Shown here: positions 19,247-28,917 of the stretch, one piece after another
How positions within the stretch are numbered: the stretch's first letter is position 1
How the letters are laid out: each line of letters begins with the position of its first letter
Source of the DNA: Gemmatimonadales bacterium
GTDB taxonomy: Bacteria > Gemmatimonadota > Gemmatimonadetes > Gemmatimonadales > GWC2-71-9
Direction of reading: 5' to 3'
Assembly: GCA_036500345.1 (NCBI GenBank)
Contig: DASYCE010000015.1
Coordinates: forward strand, 124,001-188,000
Length of the DNA: 64,000 nt
Program-made: the position numbers and the translations under genes
The notes under the pieces: generated by a model
Told to the model about the DNA's origin: nothing
The model's input: the letters and a program-made list of their open reading frames with translations, nothing else
Database searches by the model: none

Positions 19247-20396
19247 CGACAGGCTTCAGCGCCTTGCCCCGGCGGTGGCGCTGCTGCTCGTCGCGCTGCT
19301 CGCCGGCCTCGGTGTCGGCTCGAGCTGGCTCGTGGCGCGGCATTTCGCCAGCGAAGCGGTCACTGCCTCGCGCCTCTACTCGACAGCGTTTCGTGGCCTC
19401 GCCGATCCGGCATCCGACGCGGCAAATTCAGCGCTGCTCGACGTCGGCGCGCGGGTCCGCAAGCTCGGATTGCCGCTGATCCGCACGGACGCGCACGGCC
19501 AGGTCACCGATACGGCCAACATCCCGTTCACCGCGCCACTCAGCGATCCGCGAATGCAGCGGTATGTCGCGCGGCTCGACGCGATCAATCCGCCGATCGT
19601 GGTGCCCAACGTCGGCGTGGTGCATTACGGCGCGATCCCGCAGACCCGCATCCTGATTGCCTTGGGCGTGCTGCAGGCGGTGACGATCCTGATCATGGTG
19701 ACGGTGGCGATCGTCGCCTACCGGAACGCAAACCACGCCCAGCGCGACCGGATGTGGGTCGCCATGGCGCGGGAAGCGGCGCACCAGATGGGGACGCCGC
19801 TCACGTCACTGCAGGGGTGGATCGAGCAGCTGCGCGCGGCCGGAATGTCGCCGACAAAGGTCGCGGAGTTCCTCGACGCCGATGCGGAGCGACTCCACCG
19901 CGTTGCGCAGCGATTCGAACGGATCGGGAACCCCGCTCGCCGTGATCCGGTTGCCCTGGGCGCGCTGGCCGAACGGGTCGGAGGCTATTTTCGACCGCGG
20001 CTCCCGCGACACGCCAATGCGATCCAGCTGCAAGTGCGGGCGCCGAGTGCCGGCCCGGTGATTCTCGGTGATCCGGTGCTCCTCGAATGGGCGCTCGAGG
20101 CGATGGTCAAGAATGCCATCGATGCGTTGCAGGGGCGCGGCGGCACCATCACCCTTGCCACCGATGTGCGCGACGACGCGGCGTATGTGCGCGTCACCGA
20201 CGACGGCCCGGGCGTGCCCCGCGAGATTCGCCGGACGCTGTTCCAGCCGGGGATCACGACCAAGCGCGGCGGGTGGGGAATCGGGCTCGCCCTGGCGCGG
20301 CGGGTCATCGAAGATGCGCACCAGGGCGCCCTGACACTTGAACCGACTACCCATGGAACCACGTTCCTGATGCGCTTTCCGCTCGCTGCAGTCTGA
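19212..20396 (+). CDS. Membrane sensor histidine kinase
   Basis: About 394 aa with two TM helices (about residues 18-40 and 150-172) bounding a small periplasmic domain. The phosphoacceptor region is AREAAHQMGTPLTSLQGW, and the ATPase boxes are N (AMVKNAIDAL), G1 (DDGPGVP) and G2 (GGWGIGLALARRV). No response regulator gene is adjacent, so it is an orphan kinase. The ATG at 19212 overlaps serS by 35 bp; the stop overlaps the helicase start by one base (TGATG), suggesting co-translation. Confidence 0.88.
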   Translation: MSGPISSPPRRSDRLQRLAPAVALLLVALLAGLGVGSSWLVARHFASEAVTASRLYSTAFRGLADPASDAANSALLDVGARVRKLGLPLIRTDAHGQVTDTANIPFTAPLSDPRMQRYVARLDAINPPIVVPNVGVVHYGAIPQTRILIALGVLQAVTILIMVTVAIVAYRNANHAQRDRMWVAMAREAAHQMGTPLTSLQGWIEQLRAAGMSPTKVAEFLDADAERLHRVAQRFERIGNPARRDPVALGALAERVGGYFRPRLPRHANAIQLQVRAPSAGPVILGDPVLLEWALEAMVKNAIDALQGRGGTITLATDVRDDAAYVRVTDDGPGVPREIRRTLFQPGITTKRGGWGIGLALARRVIEDAHQGALTLEPTTHGTTFLMRFPLAAV

Positions 20397-22696
20397 TGGA
20401 CGACACCAGGGATCTGTTGCGCGGGTTGAATCCCGCGCAACGCGAAGCGGCCGAACATCTCCACGGACCGATTCTCGTCGTGGCCGGCGCCGGATCGGGC
20501 AAGACGCGCGTGCTCACCGCGCGGATCGCCCACCTGATCGATGCGCACGGCATCCCCGCGGCGCGGATCTTCGCCGTCACGTTCACCAACAAGGCCGCCC
20601 GGGAAATGCAGACCCGGATCGGCGACCTGCTCCAGCGCGATCCCGCGGGGCTCTGGATCGGGACATTCCACTCGCTCTCCGCGCGGCTCCTCCGCCGCGA
20701 AGGGACCCGGCTCGGCTTCTCACCCGACTACACCATCTACGACGAAGACGATCGGCTGTCGCTGGTCCGGCGCGTCATGGAAGAACGCGGGCATTCGGTT
20801 CGCGTCTTTCCGCCGAAGTTGATCCAGAACCTGATCTCGTCGGCGAAGAACCGGATGCAGAGTGCCGATGCGCTGGCCGCCACCGCGCCGTTCGACGAAG
20901 CGGTGAAGATCGCCGCCGATGTCTACGGCGCCATGCAGCGGGCGCTCCTCGCCGCCAACGCCATGGATTTCGACGACCTGATGCTCCATCCGCTGGCGCT
21001 CTTCCGGCAGCACCCGGATGTCCTCGCGCGATGGCAGCAGCGGTTCGACTATCTCCTGGTCGACGAGTTCCAGGATACCAATCGCGCCCAGTATGAGCTG
21101 ATCAAGTATCTGGGGTCGAACCACGGCAACGTCTTCGGCGTTGGAGACGAGGATCAGAGTATCTACGGCTGGCGCGGTGCCGACCTGAAGAATCTCCGCG
21201 ACCTCCAGCGGGACTTCGGCGAGGCGCGCGTCGTCAAGCTCGAGGAGAATTATCGATCGACCCGGCCGATCCTTGACGCGGCCAACGCCGTCATCACCAA
21301 CAACGTCGGGCGCATCGTCAAGAACCTCCGGACGCGGCGGCCCGGTGGTGAGTCGATCGTCGTCCTCGCCGCGGCCGACGAGCGGGACGAAGCGGAATGG
21401 ATCGCGCGCGAACTGGAGCGGCGGCGCGCCGGCGGGACGTTGCCGGCCGAATGCGCCGTGCTCTATCGCACCAACGCGCAGTCGCGCGCCATCGAGGAAG
21501 CGATGCGTCGCGCCGGAATCCCCTATCAGATCGTCGGCGCGATTTCGTTCTACGACCGGCGCGAGGTGAAGGACATCCTCGCCTATCTGCGGCTGATCGC
21601 CAACCCGAGCGACGACGAAGCGTTCCTGCGCGCGATCGGCGTGCCGCGTCGCGGCATCGGCGACGTGGCGCTGGCAACGCTGGCGGCACAGGCCCGGACC
21701 TGGAACATTCCGATGCTTGCAGCAGCCGGTCGCGCCGATGCGATTGCGGCACTGCGTCCCAACATCCGGCAGGCGCTGCACGCCTTTGCGCAGCTGATCG
21801 ACGGACTGCGCGCCCGCTCGCGGGAGGCGCTGCCGGTCACCGTGATGGAAGATGTCGTTCAGGCCATCGACTACGAGACGATCCTCGCGGCGGAAGGAGT
21901 CGAGGGAATCGAGCGCTGGGAGAATGTCCGCGAGCTGATCGCCGCCGCGGCCGAATGGTCGGAGGTGATCGCCGAGGACGACGAGCCGTCGACGCCGCTG
22001 CAGCGCTTCCTCGCCGAAGCGGCACTCTTGTCGGCGATCGACACCAGCAACGGCAAGCCCGACGGCGTGACGCTGATGACCCTCCACACCGCCAAGGGAC
22101 TGGAGTGGCCGGTGGTCGTGATCGCCGGGGTCGAGGAGGGATTGTTCCCGTCCGCGCGGGCACTCGAATCGCCGAACGGCCTCGAAGAGGAGCGCCGGCT
22201 TTGCTACGTTGGGATCACGCGGGCGAAGGACGCGCTCATCATGACATGGGCGCGGGCCCGGCGCCGGGGTGGTGAACTCCGTCCCGGCGCGCCATCACGC
22301 TTCCTGCGCGAGCTCCCGCCCGAACTGATCGAGGAGAAGCGCACGTCGTTCGGGGTGAGCGGGCTGGGTGCGTGGGGCGGCGGCGGCGGATGGTCGGGTG
22401 GCCGCGGCCGCAGCGTCGAACCGTCTCGCCGCACGGAGTATTCGCGCAGCCAGCCGGCAGAGCGTCGCGCGCCACCTCCACCGCCGGCAGATTTCGTGTC
22501 GGAAGATCAGGATGCGCCGCGCTACGTGAAGGGAGAGCGGGTCCGGCACCGCCGCTTCGGTTCGGGAGCGATCCTCGGACTCACCGGGGCGGGGAAGGAC
22601 CTCAAGGTGTCGGTGGCGTTCGATGACCCCGAGATCGGAACCAGACAATTGCTCGTCGCCGCAGCCGGGCTCGAGCGCGAGTGGGAGAGTGCATGA
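20396..22696 (+). CDS. pcrA: UvrD/PcrA-type 3'-5' DNA helicase
   Basis: Superfamily 1A helicase of 766 aa for repair and replication-fork maintenance. Motifs in order: Q motif LNPAQREAAEH, Walker A AGAGSGKTRVL, FTNKAAREM (Ia), DEFQDTN (II), GDEDQSIYGWRGA (III), ENYRSTRPI (IV), LMTLHTAKGLEWPVV (V) and EERRLCYVGITRAKD (VI). After about residue 650 comes a Gly/Arg/Pro-rich linker, then the Tudor-like C-terminal domain (GERVRHRRFGSGAILGLTG) through which PcrA/UvrD contact RNA polymerase. Its stop overlaps gatC. Confidence 0.96.
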   Translation: MDDTRDLLRGLNPAQREAAEHLHGPILVVAGAGSGKTRVLTARIAHLIDAHGIPAARIFAVTFTNKAAREMQTRIGDLLQRDPAGLWIGTFHSLSARLLRREGTRLGFSPDYTIYDEDDRLSLVRRVMEERGHSVRVFPPKLIQNLISSAKNRMQSADALAATAPFDEAVKIAADVYGAMQRALLAANAMDFDDLMLHPLALFRQHPDVLARWQQRFDYLLVDEFQDTNRAQYELIKYLGSNHGNVFGVGDEDQSIYGWRGADLKNLRDLQRDFGEARVVKLEENYRSTRPILDAANAVITNNVGRIVKNLRTRRPGGESIVVLAAADERDEAEWIARELERRRAGGTLPAECAVLYRTNAQSRAIEEAMRRAGIPYQIVGAISFYDRREVKDILAYLRLIANPSDDEAFLRAIGVPRRGIGDVALATLAAQARTWNIPMLAAAGRADAIAALRPNIRQALHAFAQLIDGLRARSREALPVTVMEDVVQAIDYETILAAEGVEGIERWENVRELIAAAAEWSEVIAEDDEPSTPLQRFLAEAALLSAIDTSNGKPDGVTLMTLHTAKGLEWPVVVIAGVEEGLFPSARALESPNGLEEERRLCYVGITRAKDALIMTWARARRRGGELRPGAPSRFLRELPPELIEEKRTSFGVSGLGAWGGGGGWSGGRGRSVEPSRRTEYSRSQPAERRAPPPPPADFVSEDQDAPRYVKGERVRHRRFGSGAILGLTGAGKDLKVSVAFDDPEIGTRQLLVAAAGLEREWESA

Positions 22697-22992
22697 CGAT
22701 TGATGCGAACGCCGTGCGGCACGTGGCACAGCTCGCCGAACTGGCGGTCCCCGACAGCGGCCTCGACTCGCTGGCGACACAGATGGAAAGCATCGTGAAC
22801 TTCGTGGCGCAGCTTGGCGACGTGGCGGTGCCCGACGACGGCGCACCGGTGACGATTGGGCCGGCACGCACCCGCCTGCGCGATGATCGCGTCGATCCGA
22901 TTCCGATGTCGCGCGCGCCGGCGGAAATGGCGCCCGCGTTTGAACAGGGGTTCTTCGTGGTGCCGCGTCTCGACGGGATGGCGGGGGAATGA
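22693..22992 (+). CDS. gatC: Glutamyl-tRNA(Gln) amidotransferase subunit C
   Basis: Small scaffold subunit (99 aa) of GatCAB, which converts Glu-tRNA(Gln) or Asp-tRNA(Asn) to the amidated form. Family features are VRHVAQLAELAVPD and, near the C-terminus, LRDDRVDP and APAEMAPAFEQGFFVVPR. I chose ATG 22693, which overlaps the helicase stop and has GGAGAG just upstream; a GTG/ATG four codons earlier is possible. gatA overlaps its stop. Confidence 0.93.
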   Translation: MTIDANAVRHVAQLAELAVPDSGLDSLATQMESIVNFVAQLGDVAVPDDGAPVTIGPARTRLRDDRVDPIPMSRAPAEMAPAFEQGFFVVPRLDGMAGE

Positions 22993-24365
22993 CGCCGCAC
23001 GATCTCGCTGTCGACACCGGGAACCGGCTCACCGCTGCCGCCGGGCTCAATGCGGCACTGCACTGGTCGCAGCAGCTTCTCGACGCCGAAGCGAAGCGAC
23101 TGGAACAAGCGGGTCCCGCGCTGTTGACCGGGCAGTCGGTCGCGATCAAGGACAACCTGGTGACGCACGGTCATCCGACCACCTGCGCGTCGCGAATGCT
23201 CGAAGGATATCAGTCGCCGTTCGAAGCCACCGCCGTGCGGCGCGTCCGCGACGCCGGTGGAATGGTCGCAGCCAAGGCGAACCTCGACGAGTTCGCCATG
23301 GGTTCATCCACCGAGCACTCGGCCTTCGGCCGCGTGATGCATCCGCTCGATCCTGCGTTGGTTCCCGGGGGATCGAGCGGCGGATCGACTGCGCTCGTCG
23401 CCGCCGGAGTCACCACCACCGCGCTCGGATCAGAGACCGGCGGATCGGTGCGGCAGCCGGCATCCTTCTGCGGTGTCGTCGGGATCAAGCCGAGTTACGG
23501 GCGCGTCTCCCGCTTCGGGCTGGTGGCGTTCGGATCCTCGCTCGACTGCATCTCGACCGTTGGCCGCACCACGCGCGACGCGGCGAAACTCCTTGCATCG
23601 ATCTCCGGGCACGATCCATTCGATGTCACGACGCGCGCGGAGCCGGCGTTCGAAGTTCCTGCCGCGATGGATCTGCGCGGACGAGTCGTCGGATTGCCCC
23701 GCGAGTATTTCCCCGACGATCTGCATCCCGGAGTGCGTGCCGGCTGCGAGCGCACCATCGAGATCCTGCGGGCGTCGGGCGCGACGATTCGCGAGGTCTC
23801 GCTGCCGCATTCGCGGTTCGCCGTGCCGGCCTATTACATCATCAATCCCGCTGAAGCCGCGGCCAACCTCGCCCGCTTCGACGGCGTCCGCTACGGCATC
23901 CGGCGCGTCGGTCCCGACGGCGACGTGCGGGCTCTCTACCGCGCGACGCGAGGCACGGGCTTCGGACCGGAAGTGCGCCGGCGCATCCTGATCGGGACCT
24001 TTGTGCTGAGTGCCGGCTATAGCAACCAATACTACAGCAGGGCGCAGGCGGTCCGGCACCTGATCATCGACGATTTTGCGCGGGTCTTCGCCGGTGGCGT
24101 CGACCTCCTCTTCACGCCGACAACGCCGACCCCGGCGTTCCGGGCGGGCGAGAAGACCGCTGATCCCGTCGCGATGTATCTGGCCGACATCTTTGTCTGT
24201 CCGGCGTCGCTGGCCGGGATCCCGGCGTTGTCGCTGCCGATCGGCCGCGACCAGGGCCTTCCGCTCGGGGGGCAGCTGATCGCAGCCGACTGGAACGAAT
24301 CGGCAATGATCGGCGCCGCGATGACGCTTGAAGGCGCCATCGATGCCACGGCGGAGGTGCGGTGA
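22989..24365 (+). CDS. gatA: Glutamyl-tRNA(Gln) amidotransferase subunit A
   Basis: Amidase-signature subunit (458 aa) that releases ammonia from glutamine for GatB. The Ser-cisSer-Lys triad can be placed at Lys54 (VAIKDNLVT), Ser129 (PGGSSGGS) and Ser153 (GSETGGSVRQPA); the 24-residue Ser-Ser spacing matches characterised GatA. ATGA overlaps link it to gatC and gatB. Confidence 0.96.
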   Translation: MTPHDLAVDTGNRLTAAAGLNAALHWSQQLLDAEAKRLEQAGPALLTGQSVAIKDNLVTHGHPTTCASRMLEGYQSPFEATAVRRVRDAGGMVAAKANLDEFAMGSSTEHSAFGRVMHPLDPALVPGGSSGGSTALVAAGVTTTALGSETGGSVRQPASFCGVVGIKPSYGRVSRFGLVAFGSSLDCISTVGRTTRDAAKLLASISGHDPFDVTTRAEPAFEVPAAMDLRGRVVGLPREYFPDDLHPGVRAGCERTIEILRASGATIREVSLPHSRFAVPAYYIINPAEAAANLARFDGVRYGIRRVGPDGDVRALYRATRGTGFGPEVRRRILIGTFVLSAGYSNQYYSRAQAVRHLIIDDFARVFAGGVDLLFTPTTPTPAFRAGEKTADPVAMYLADIFVCPASLAGIPALSLPIGRDQGLPLGGQLIAADWNESAMIGAAMTLEGAIDATAEVR

Positions 24366-25789
24366 TGGACTGGGAAACGGTCATCGGCCTCGAAGTGCAC
24401 GTGCAACTCGCCACCCGGAGCAAGATGTTCTGCGGGTGCGCGACAACCTACGGCGCCGTGCCCAACACCAACGTCTGCCCGATCTGCCTCGGACTCCCCG
24501 GCGCGCTTCCGGTGCCGAACGCCGAGGCGATCCGGCTCGGCACGGTGGGGGCACTGGCGCTCGGGTGCAGCATTCATGACACCAGCATCTTCGCCCGGAA
24601 GAACTACTTCTATCCCGACCTTCCCAAGGGATATCAGATTTCGCAATTCGATCGCCCATTGGCCACCGGCGGTGCCGTCGCCGTCGAGTCTCCCGACCGC
24701 GGGGCGATCACCATCTCGATCACCCGGCTCCATCTGGAAGAGGACGCGGGAAAGTCGCTGCACGACCGGGTCCCCGGCTTCACGGCAGTCGATCTCAATC
24801 GCGCCGGCACGCCGTTGGCCGAGATTGTCAGCGGCCCCGACATCCGGTCCCCCGCCGAGGCGCGCGCGTACCTGGCGACGTTGCGGCAGCTGCTGATCTA
24901 CGCCGGAGTGAGCGACTGCTCGATGGAGAAGGGATCGCTTCGCGTCGATGCCAATCTCTCGGTCCGGAAGCCCGGCGCGCCGCTCGGCACCAAGACCGAA
25001 GTCAAGAACATGAATTCGTTCGCCAACGTCGAGCGAGCGCTTCACGCCGAGCGTGAGCGGCAGATCGCCCTGCTCGAATCGGGGGAACGGGTGCAGCAGG
25101 TGACGCTGACCTTCAACGCCGCGAACGGCACGGTGAAGCCGCTCAGGGTGAAGGAGGATTCGCATGATTATCGGTACTTCCCGGATCCGGACTTGCCGCC
25201 GCTGGTGCTCGAACCCGCATGGATCGCGGCACAGGAAGGGTCGCTTCCCGAACTGCCGGCCGCTCGGATCGCCCGGTACATGAGCAGCTACGGAATCACG
25301 GCGTACGATGCGCGCGTGCTGACGCAGGAACCTAGGTTGTCACTGTACTTCGAGAAACTCGTTGACGAAGAGATCGACCCGAAGGTGGCCGCTAATTGGG
25401 TGATGGGAGAACTACGTGCACAATGGCCTGATCTCACTCTAGAACCACCAGTGGAAGCCGGTCCTCTAAGCTCACTGATTCGGTTCACCACTCAGGGATT
25501 CGTCAGTGGATCCGCGGCGAAGCAGGTCTTTGAAGAGATGGTAGCGAGGCCATTGGAAACGCCGGCTGCGATCATAGAGTACCGTAATCTTCGTCAGGTG
25601 AGTGACAACGATGCGCTCGGCGCGTGGATCGACGCCATACTCGCGGATCATCCGAAGGAAGTCGAACGATACCGCAATGGTGAGACCAGGTTGATCGGAT
25701 TCTTTGTCGGACAGGTGATGAAGCGGAGTGCGGGGAAGGCCGACCCGAAGGCGATCCAGCCGATCATCGTCAAACGGCTCGCACCATGA
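24362..25789 (+). CDS. gatB: Aspartyl/glutamyl-tRNA(Asn/Gln) amidotransferase subunit B
   Basis: Kinase/amidotransferase subunit (475 aa) of GatCAB. The N-terminus has EVHVQLAT and the zinc-site CGCATTYGAVPNTNVCPICLGLPG; KNYFYPDLPKGYQIS and HDYRYFPDPDLPP follow; the tail domain (about 295-475) is YqeY-like. Roughly 25,320-25,720 of the coding strand is distinctly less GC-rich than its surroundings and uses codons rare here (CTA, TTG, AGG, ATA), although the frame and family features continue. Because GatCAB is complete, the organism probably lacks GlnRS, AsnRS or both. Confidence 0.96.
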   Translation: MMDWETVIGLEVHVQLATRSKMFCGCATTYGAVPNTNVCPICLGLPGALPVPNAEAIRLGTVGALALGCSIHDTSIFARKNYFYPDLPKGYQISQFDRPLATGGAVAVESPDRGAITISITRLHLEEDAGKSLHDRVPGFTAVDLNRAGTPLAEIVSGPDIRSPAEARAYLATLRQLLIYAGVSDCSMEKGSLRVDANLSVRKPGAPLGTKTEVKNMNSFANVERALHAERERQIALLESGERVQQVTLTFNAANGTVKPLRVKEDSHDYRYFPDPDLPPLVLEPAWIAAQEGSLPELPAARIARYMSSYGITAYDARVLTQEPRLSLYFEKLVDEEIDPKVAANWVMGELRAQWPDLTLEPPVEAGPLSSLIRFTTQGFVSGSAAKQVFEEMVARPLETPAAIIEYRNLRQVSDNDALGAWIDAILADHPKEVERYRNGETRLIGFFVGQVMKRSAGKADPKAIQPIIVKRLAP

Positions 25790-27015
25790 CGGCCTTCGCG
25801 TCGGTCGAGTCGATTCGCGCCGCGTTTCCGGCGTTGCGGCGGATCGTCGGGGCGCACCCGGTCGCGTATTTCGATGGCCCCGGGGGGACCCAGGTGCCTG
25901 CGGTCGTGGCCGACGCGGTCACCGACTACCTGCTGCATCACAACGCCAACACGCACTGGGCATACCCCACCAGCGCGGAGACCGATGCCGCGCTCCTCGA
26001 CGCACGCGATGTCTTCGCCTCGTTCATGGGTAGCGCGGCCGACGAGATCTCGTTCGGCAATAACATGACCACGATCACCTTCCACGTGGCGCGCGCGCTC
26101 GCGCGGGACTGGAAGCCGGGCGACGAAGTGATCGTGACGGAGATCGACCATCACGGCAACATCGCGCCGTGGCAGGCGATCGCGCGCGACCATGGCATCA
26201 TCCTCAAATGGCTTCCGCTCGACACCGCGACCGGCCTGCTGCGACTCGACGAGTTGCCGCGATTGCTCGGCCCGAAGACGAGGCTCCTCGCGATCAACGC
26301 CGCGTCAAACATCCTCGGCACGATCAGCGACGTCGCCTCGGCGGCGCAGCAGGCGCATGCGGCCGGTGCGCTCGTCTTTGTCGATGGTGTGCACTTCGCG
26401 CCGCATCAGTTGCCGGATGTTCATCGGCTCGGTGCCGATTTCCTGGCGGTGTCGGCGTACAAGTTCCACGGACCGCACGTCGGAGTGCTCTGGGCGCGGC
26501 GTGATCTGACCGAACAACTCGATGTGCCGCGACTCGAGCCGGCTCCCGAGACGTCGCCCGAGCGGTGGGAGACCGGGACCCAGAATCATGAAGGCATTGT
26601 CGGGGCCGCCGCCGCGGTGCGGTGGCTCGCGGGATTGGCGGGTCCGGGCGAACTGCGGTCGCAGCTTGCCGCGGCCTATGCCGAAATCCATCGGCGCGAA
26701 ATGGTCCTCTTCGCGAGGCTTTGGGATGGCCTTGGAGCGATCCCCGGCGTCACGCGCTACGGCCTGCCTCCGGATCGTGATCGAACGGCGACGGTGTCGT
26801 TCACGCTCAGTGGAGTACCATCGGAGCAGGTCGCCCGCACGTTGGCTCGATCGGGGTGCTTCGTATCGCACGGGGACTTCTACGCGGCGACGGTCGCCAG
26901 GCTGCTCGGTTGCGAGCGGGACGGCCTGGTGCGCATCGGTGCGGCGTGCTACACCACGGCGGGCGAGATCGAGCGCGTGTTGCAGGGAATCGAGGACGTG
27001 GCTGCCCAGCGGTGA
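25786..27015 (+). CDS. Cysteine-desulfurase-like class V aminotransferase
   Basis: PLP enzyme of 409 aa. The PLP-lysine is in SAYKFHGPHVG and the upstream FVDGVHFAPH supplies the Asp and His of the cofactor site. It has YFDGPGGTQVP and the THWAYPTSAETD segment near residues 25-65, which match the TIGR01976-type subfamily rather than IscS or SufS. No iron-sulfur scaffold gene is nearby, so the substrate is not clear. It overlaps gatB by 4 bp. Confidence 0.85.
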   Translation: MTAFASVESIRAAFPALRRIVGAHPVAYFDGPGGTQVPAVVADAVTDYLLHHNANTHWAYPTSAETDAALLDARDVFASFMGSAADEISFGNNMTTITFHVARALARDWKPGDEVIVTEIDHHGNIAPWQAIARDHGIILKWLPLDTATGLLRLDELPRLLGPKTRLLAINAASNILGTISDVASAAQQAHAAGALVFVDGVHFAPHQLPDVHRLGADFLAVSAYKFHGPHVGVLWARRDLTEQLDVPRLEPAPETSPERWETGTQNHEGIVGAAAAVRWLAGLAGPGELRSQLAAAYAEIHRREMVLFARLWDGLGAIPGVTRYGLPPDRDRTATVSFTLSGVPSEQVARTLARSGCFVSHGDFYAATVARLLGCERDGLVRIGAACYTTAGEIERVLQGIEDVAAQR

Positions 27016-27063
27016 TGATCGGAGACGCTGAGCCGTCACCTTGGCAGTTCGGAGGAGCACCCA

Positions 27064-27471
27064 ATGGCTTCGGTACAGGTCCGCTACATCGTGCACGACG
27101 TGGACGCGGCGATCGCGTTCTACACCGAACACCTCGGCTTCACGCTGGTGATGCACCCCGCACCGCCATTCGCGATGCTCACACGCGGCGATCTCCGGCT
27201 GGTGCTGAGTGCGCCGAATCCATCCGGCGGTGGCGGGCAGCCGATGCCTGACGGCAGGATTCCCGCTCCCGGCGGCTGGAATCGTTTCGCGATTCAGGTC
27301 GACGATCTTGCCGCGATCGTCGCGAACCTTCGCGACCAGCGCGTGCATTTCCGCAACGACATCGTGACCGGCGTCGGCGGCAAGCAGGTCCTGCTCGACG
27401 ATCCCTCGGGAAATCCGGTCGAACTCTTCGAGCCGACTCGTCCCGAGGCCCGACTCGGCGGGACGACGTGA
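27064..27471 (+). CDS. VOC-family (glyoxalase/bleomycin-resistance fold) protein
   Basis: A 135-aa protein with the vicinal-oxygen-chelate pattern: VRYIVHDVDAAIAFYTEHLGF at the N-terminus, NRFAIQVDDL in the middle and LLDDPSGNPVELFEP at the end. His12 and the C-terminal Glu could be metal ligands. Substrate unknown. GGAGGA precedes the ATG closely. Confidence 0.88.
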   Translation: MASVQVRYIVHDVDAAIAFYTEHLGFTLVMHPAPPFAMLTRGDLRLVLSAPNPSGGGGQPMPDGRIPAPGGWNRFAIQVDDLAAIVANLRDQRVHFRNDIVTGVGGKQVLLDDPSGNPVELFEPTRPEARLGGTT

Positions 27472-28040
27472 GCGGATTCACCCTCGGAGCGGCCGTCGGG
27501 CTGACATGGCTCGCGTGGCTGATCTACTGGTATGCATCTGCGCGAAACCTCAAGCCGGAGCGTTGGCATGAGTCGCTCCTCTCCGGATTGGGTCACCGTG
27601 TTCCACTGATCCTGGCTGCGATCATGATGTCGTCGCCGAGTGTTCTTCCCGCTGCGGCGCGCGCGCGCTTCGTACCAGTGAGCGTCGTGGTCGACGTCGT
27701 TGGCGTGCTGCTCCTGGTGGCCGGGCTGGGATTCTCTATTGTGGCCAAGCGGCAGCTGGGAGCCAATTGGAGCGCTGCTGTCACCGTGAAGGAGCATCAC
27801 TCGCTGATCCGCACCGGTCCGTACCGGTTTGTCCGGCACCCGATCTACACCGGAATTGTCGTGGCCTTTGCGGGATCGGCGCTGGTGATTGGCGAGTGGC
27901 GGTGCATTGTGGCGGTGATTCTGGTGTACGCCGCGTTCATCTACAAGAGCCGGATCGAGGAGCGGCGGATGCAGGAAAACTTTCCTGAATACCGCGACTA
28001 TCGCGAGCACACCTCCGCCATCATTCCGTTTCTCTACTGA
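27468..28040 (+). CDS. Isoprenylcysteine carboxyl methyltransferase-like membrane protein
   Basis: A 190-aa integral membrane protein with about five TM helices. The C-terminal signature GPYRFVRHPIYTG and EERRMQENFPEYRDY match the ICMT/PEMT (NnrU-like) methyltransferase fold that binds S-adenosylmethionine in the membrane. Prokaryotic members mostly have unknown substrates. GTG start overlaps the VOC stop (GTGA). Its 3' end overlaps the converging phospholipase gene by 20 bp. Confidence 0.82.
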   Translation: MSGFTLGAAVGLTWLAWLIYWYASARNLKPERWHESLLSGLGHRVPLILAAIMMSSPSVLPAAARARFVPVSVVVDVVGVLLLVAGLGFSIVAKRQLGANWSAAVTVKEHHSLIRTGPYRFVRHPIYTGIVVAFAGSALVIGEWRCIVAVILVYAAFIYKSRIEERRMQENFPEYRDYREHTSAIIPFLY

Positions 28041-28917
28041 TCGAACGGTCGATCTCGGCCGGCGGCAGCCCGAAGTGCGCCTCGGCGACGGTCGCGATCC
28101 ACTCCGGCCCGGCGTTCTGGTGGCCGCGGAGCGCGTCGCGACGGACCGCCTTGCTTCCCATGATTGCGCGTTCGCCATTGGGGTCGGACCGATACACCGG
28201 TGACAGATCGCTGGAGAGTACAGCCCGGACGTATTCGACGGCGCGATCGAGATGCACCGTGATCAGTGTGGTGGGAAGTTCCCAGCGGCTCTGATCCTGC
28301 GCGACCTGCAGTCCGGCCTGCCAGGCGCGCGAATCGGTGAGGCGGACCATGCCGCGGAAGAGGCGTCGGTTGGTGCGCACCGAGAAGATTGTCGGCGACA
28401 GGATCCGTTCGAGGTGCGCATCGGCCGCACGATGGTCGAGGCGAATCAGGTCGCGAGCAGCCTGGGGTACGGCATCACCGAGATGCAGCTCGGCGCGCAT
28501 CTCCCACCAGGTGTGCCCCATGGCACGAGTCGAACTGCTCACCACCAGCTGGCGTGGCACGTAGTAGTTGTGCGCCACCACATCGGCGGCGAGATGGGCG
28601 AGATAGCCGAGCCCGAAGGCGCGCAACGCATCGTTCGGCGCGAGGTCGCGGACCTCCAGCCCGACGTGCCACGCGTGGCAGTGGCGATCGGCGGGGGCAA
28701 ACTTCTTGGCCATCGTGGTGTCGGCGGCGATGTTGCCATAGAGAAAGTCGTACGGGAAGGCGCGCAGCAGTTCGGCGACCGACCCCGGGAGAGTCTGCAG
28801 CGAACTCAGCATCCGCTCGCCGAGCACCACGTGGGTGCCGGGAGTCCAGGCATGCAGCGCGTGCGGAAAGCAGAGGAAGCCGAGGCCGACCAGAAGCAGG
28901 GCAACCGGCAGCTTCAC
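28021..28917 (-). CDS. Secreted zinc-dependent phospholipase C-like protein
   Basis: A 298-aa exported protein (signal peptide ending at ALHAW). The zinc-dependent phospholipase C fold is suggested by AWTPGTHVVLGE, YGNIAAD, HCHAWHVG, the metal helix GYLAHLAADVVAHNYYVP and GHTWWEMRAE. The mature protein would begin at or near the Trp of AWTP, which in the family coordinates zinc with its free amino group. Activity toward phospholipids is inferred. It overlaps the upstream DUF948-like gene by 4 bp. Confidence 0.8.
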   Translation of the reverse strand: MKLPVALLLVGLGFLCFPHALHAWTPGTHVVLGERMLSSLQTLPGSVAELLRAFPYDFLYGNIAADTTMAKKFAPADRHCHAWHVGLEVRDLAPNDALRAFGLGYLAHLAADVVAHNYYVPRQLVVSSSTRAMGHTWWEMRAELHLGDAVPQAARDLIRLDHRAADAHLERILSPTIFSVRTNRRLFRGMVRLTDSRAWQAGLQVAQDQSRWELPTTLITVHLDRAVEYVRAVLSSDLSPVYRSDPNGERAIMGSKAVRRDALRGHQNAGPEWIATVAEAHFGLPPAEIDRSISRETE

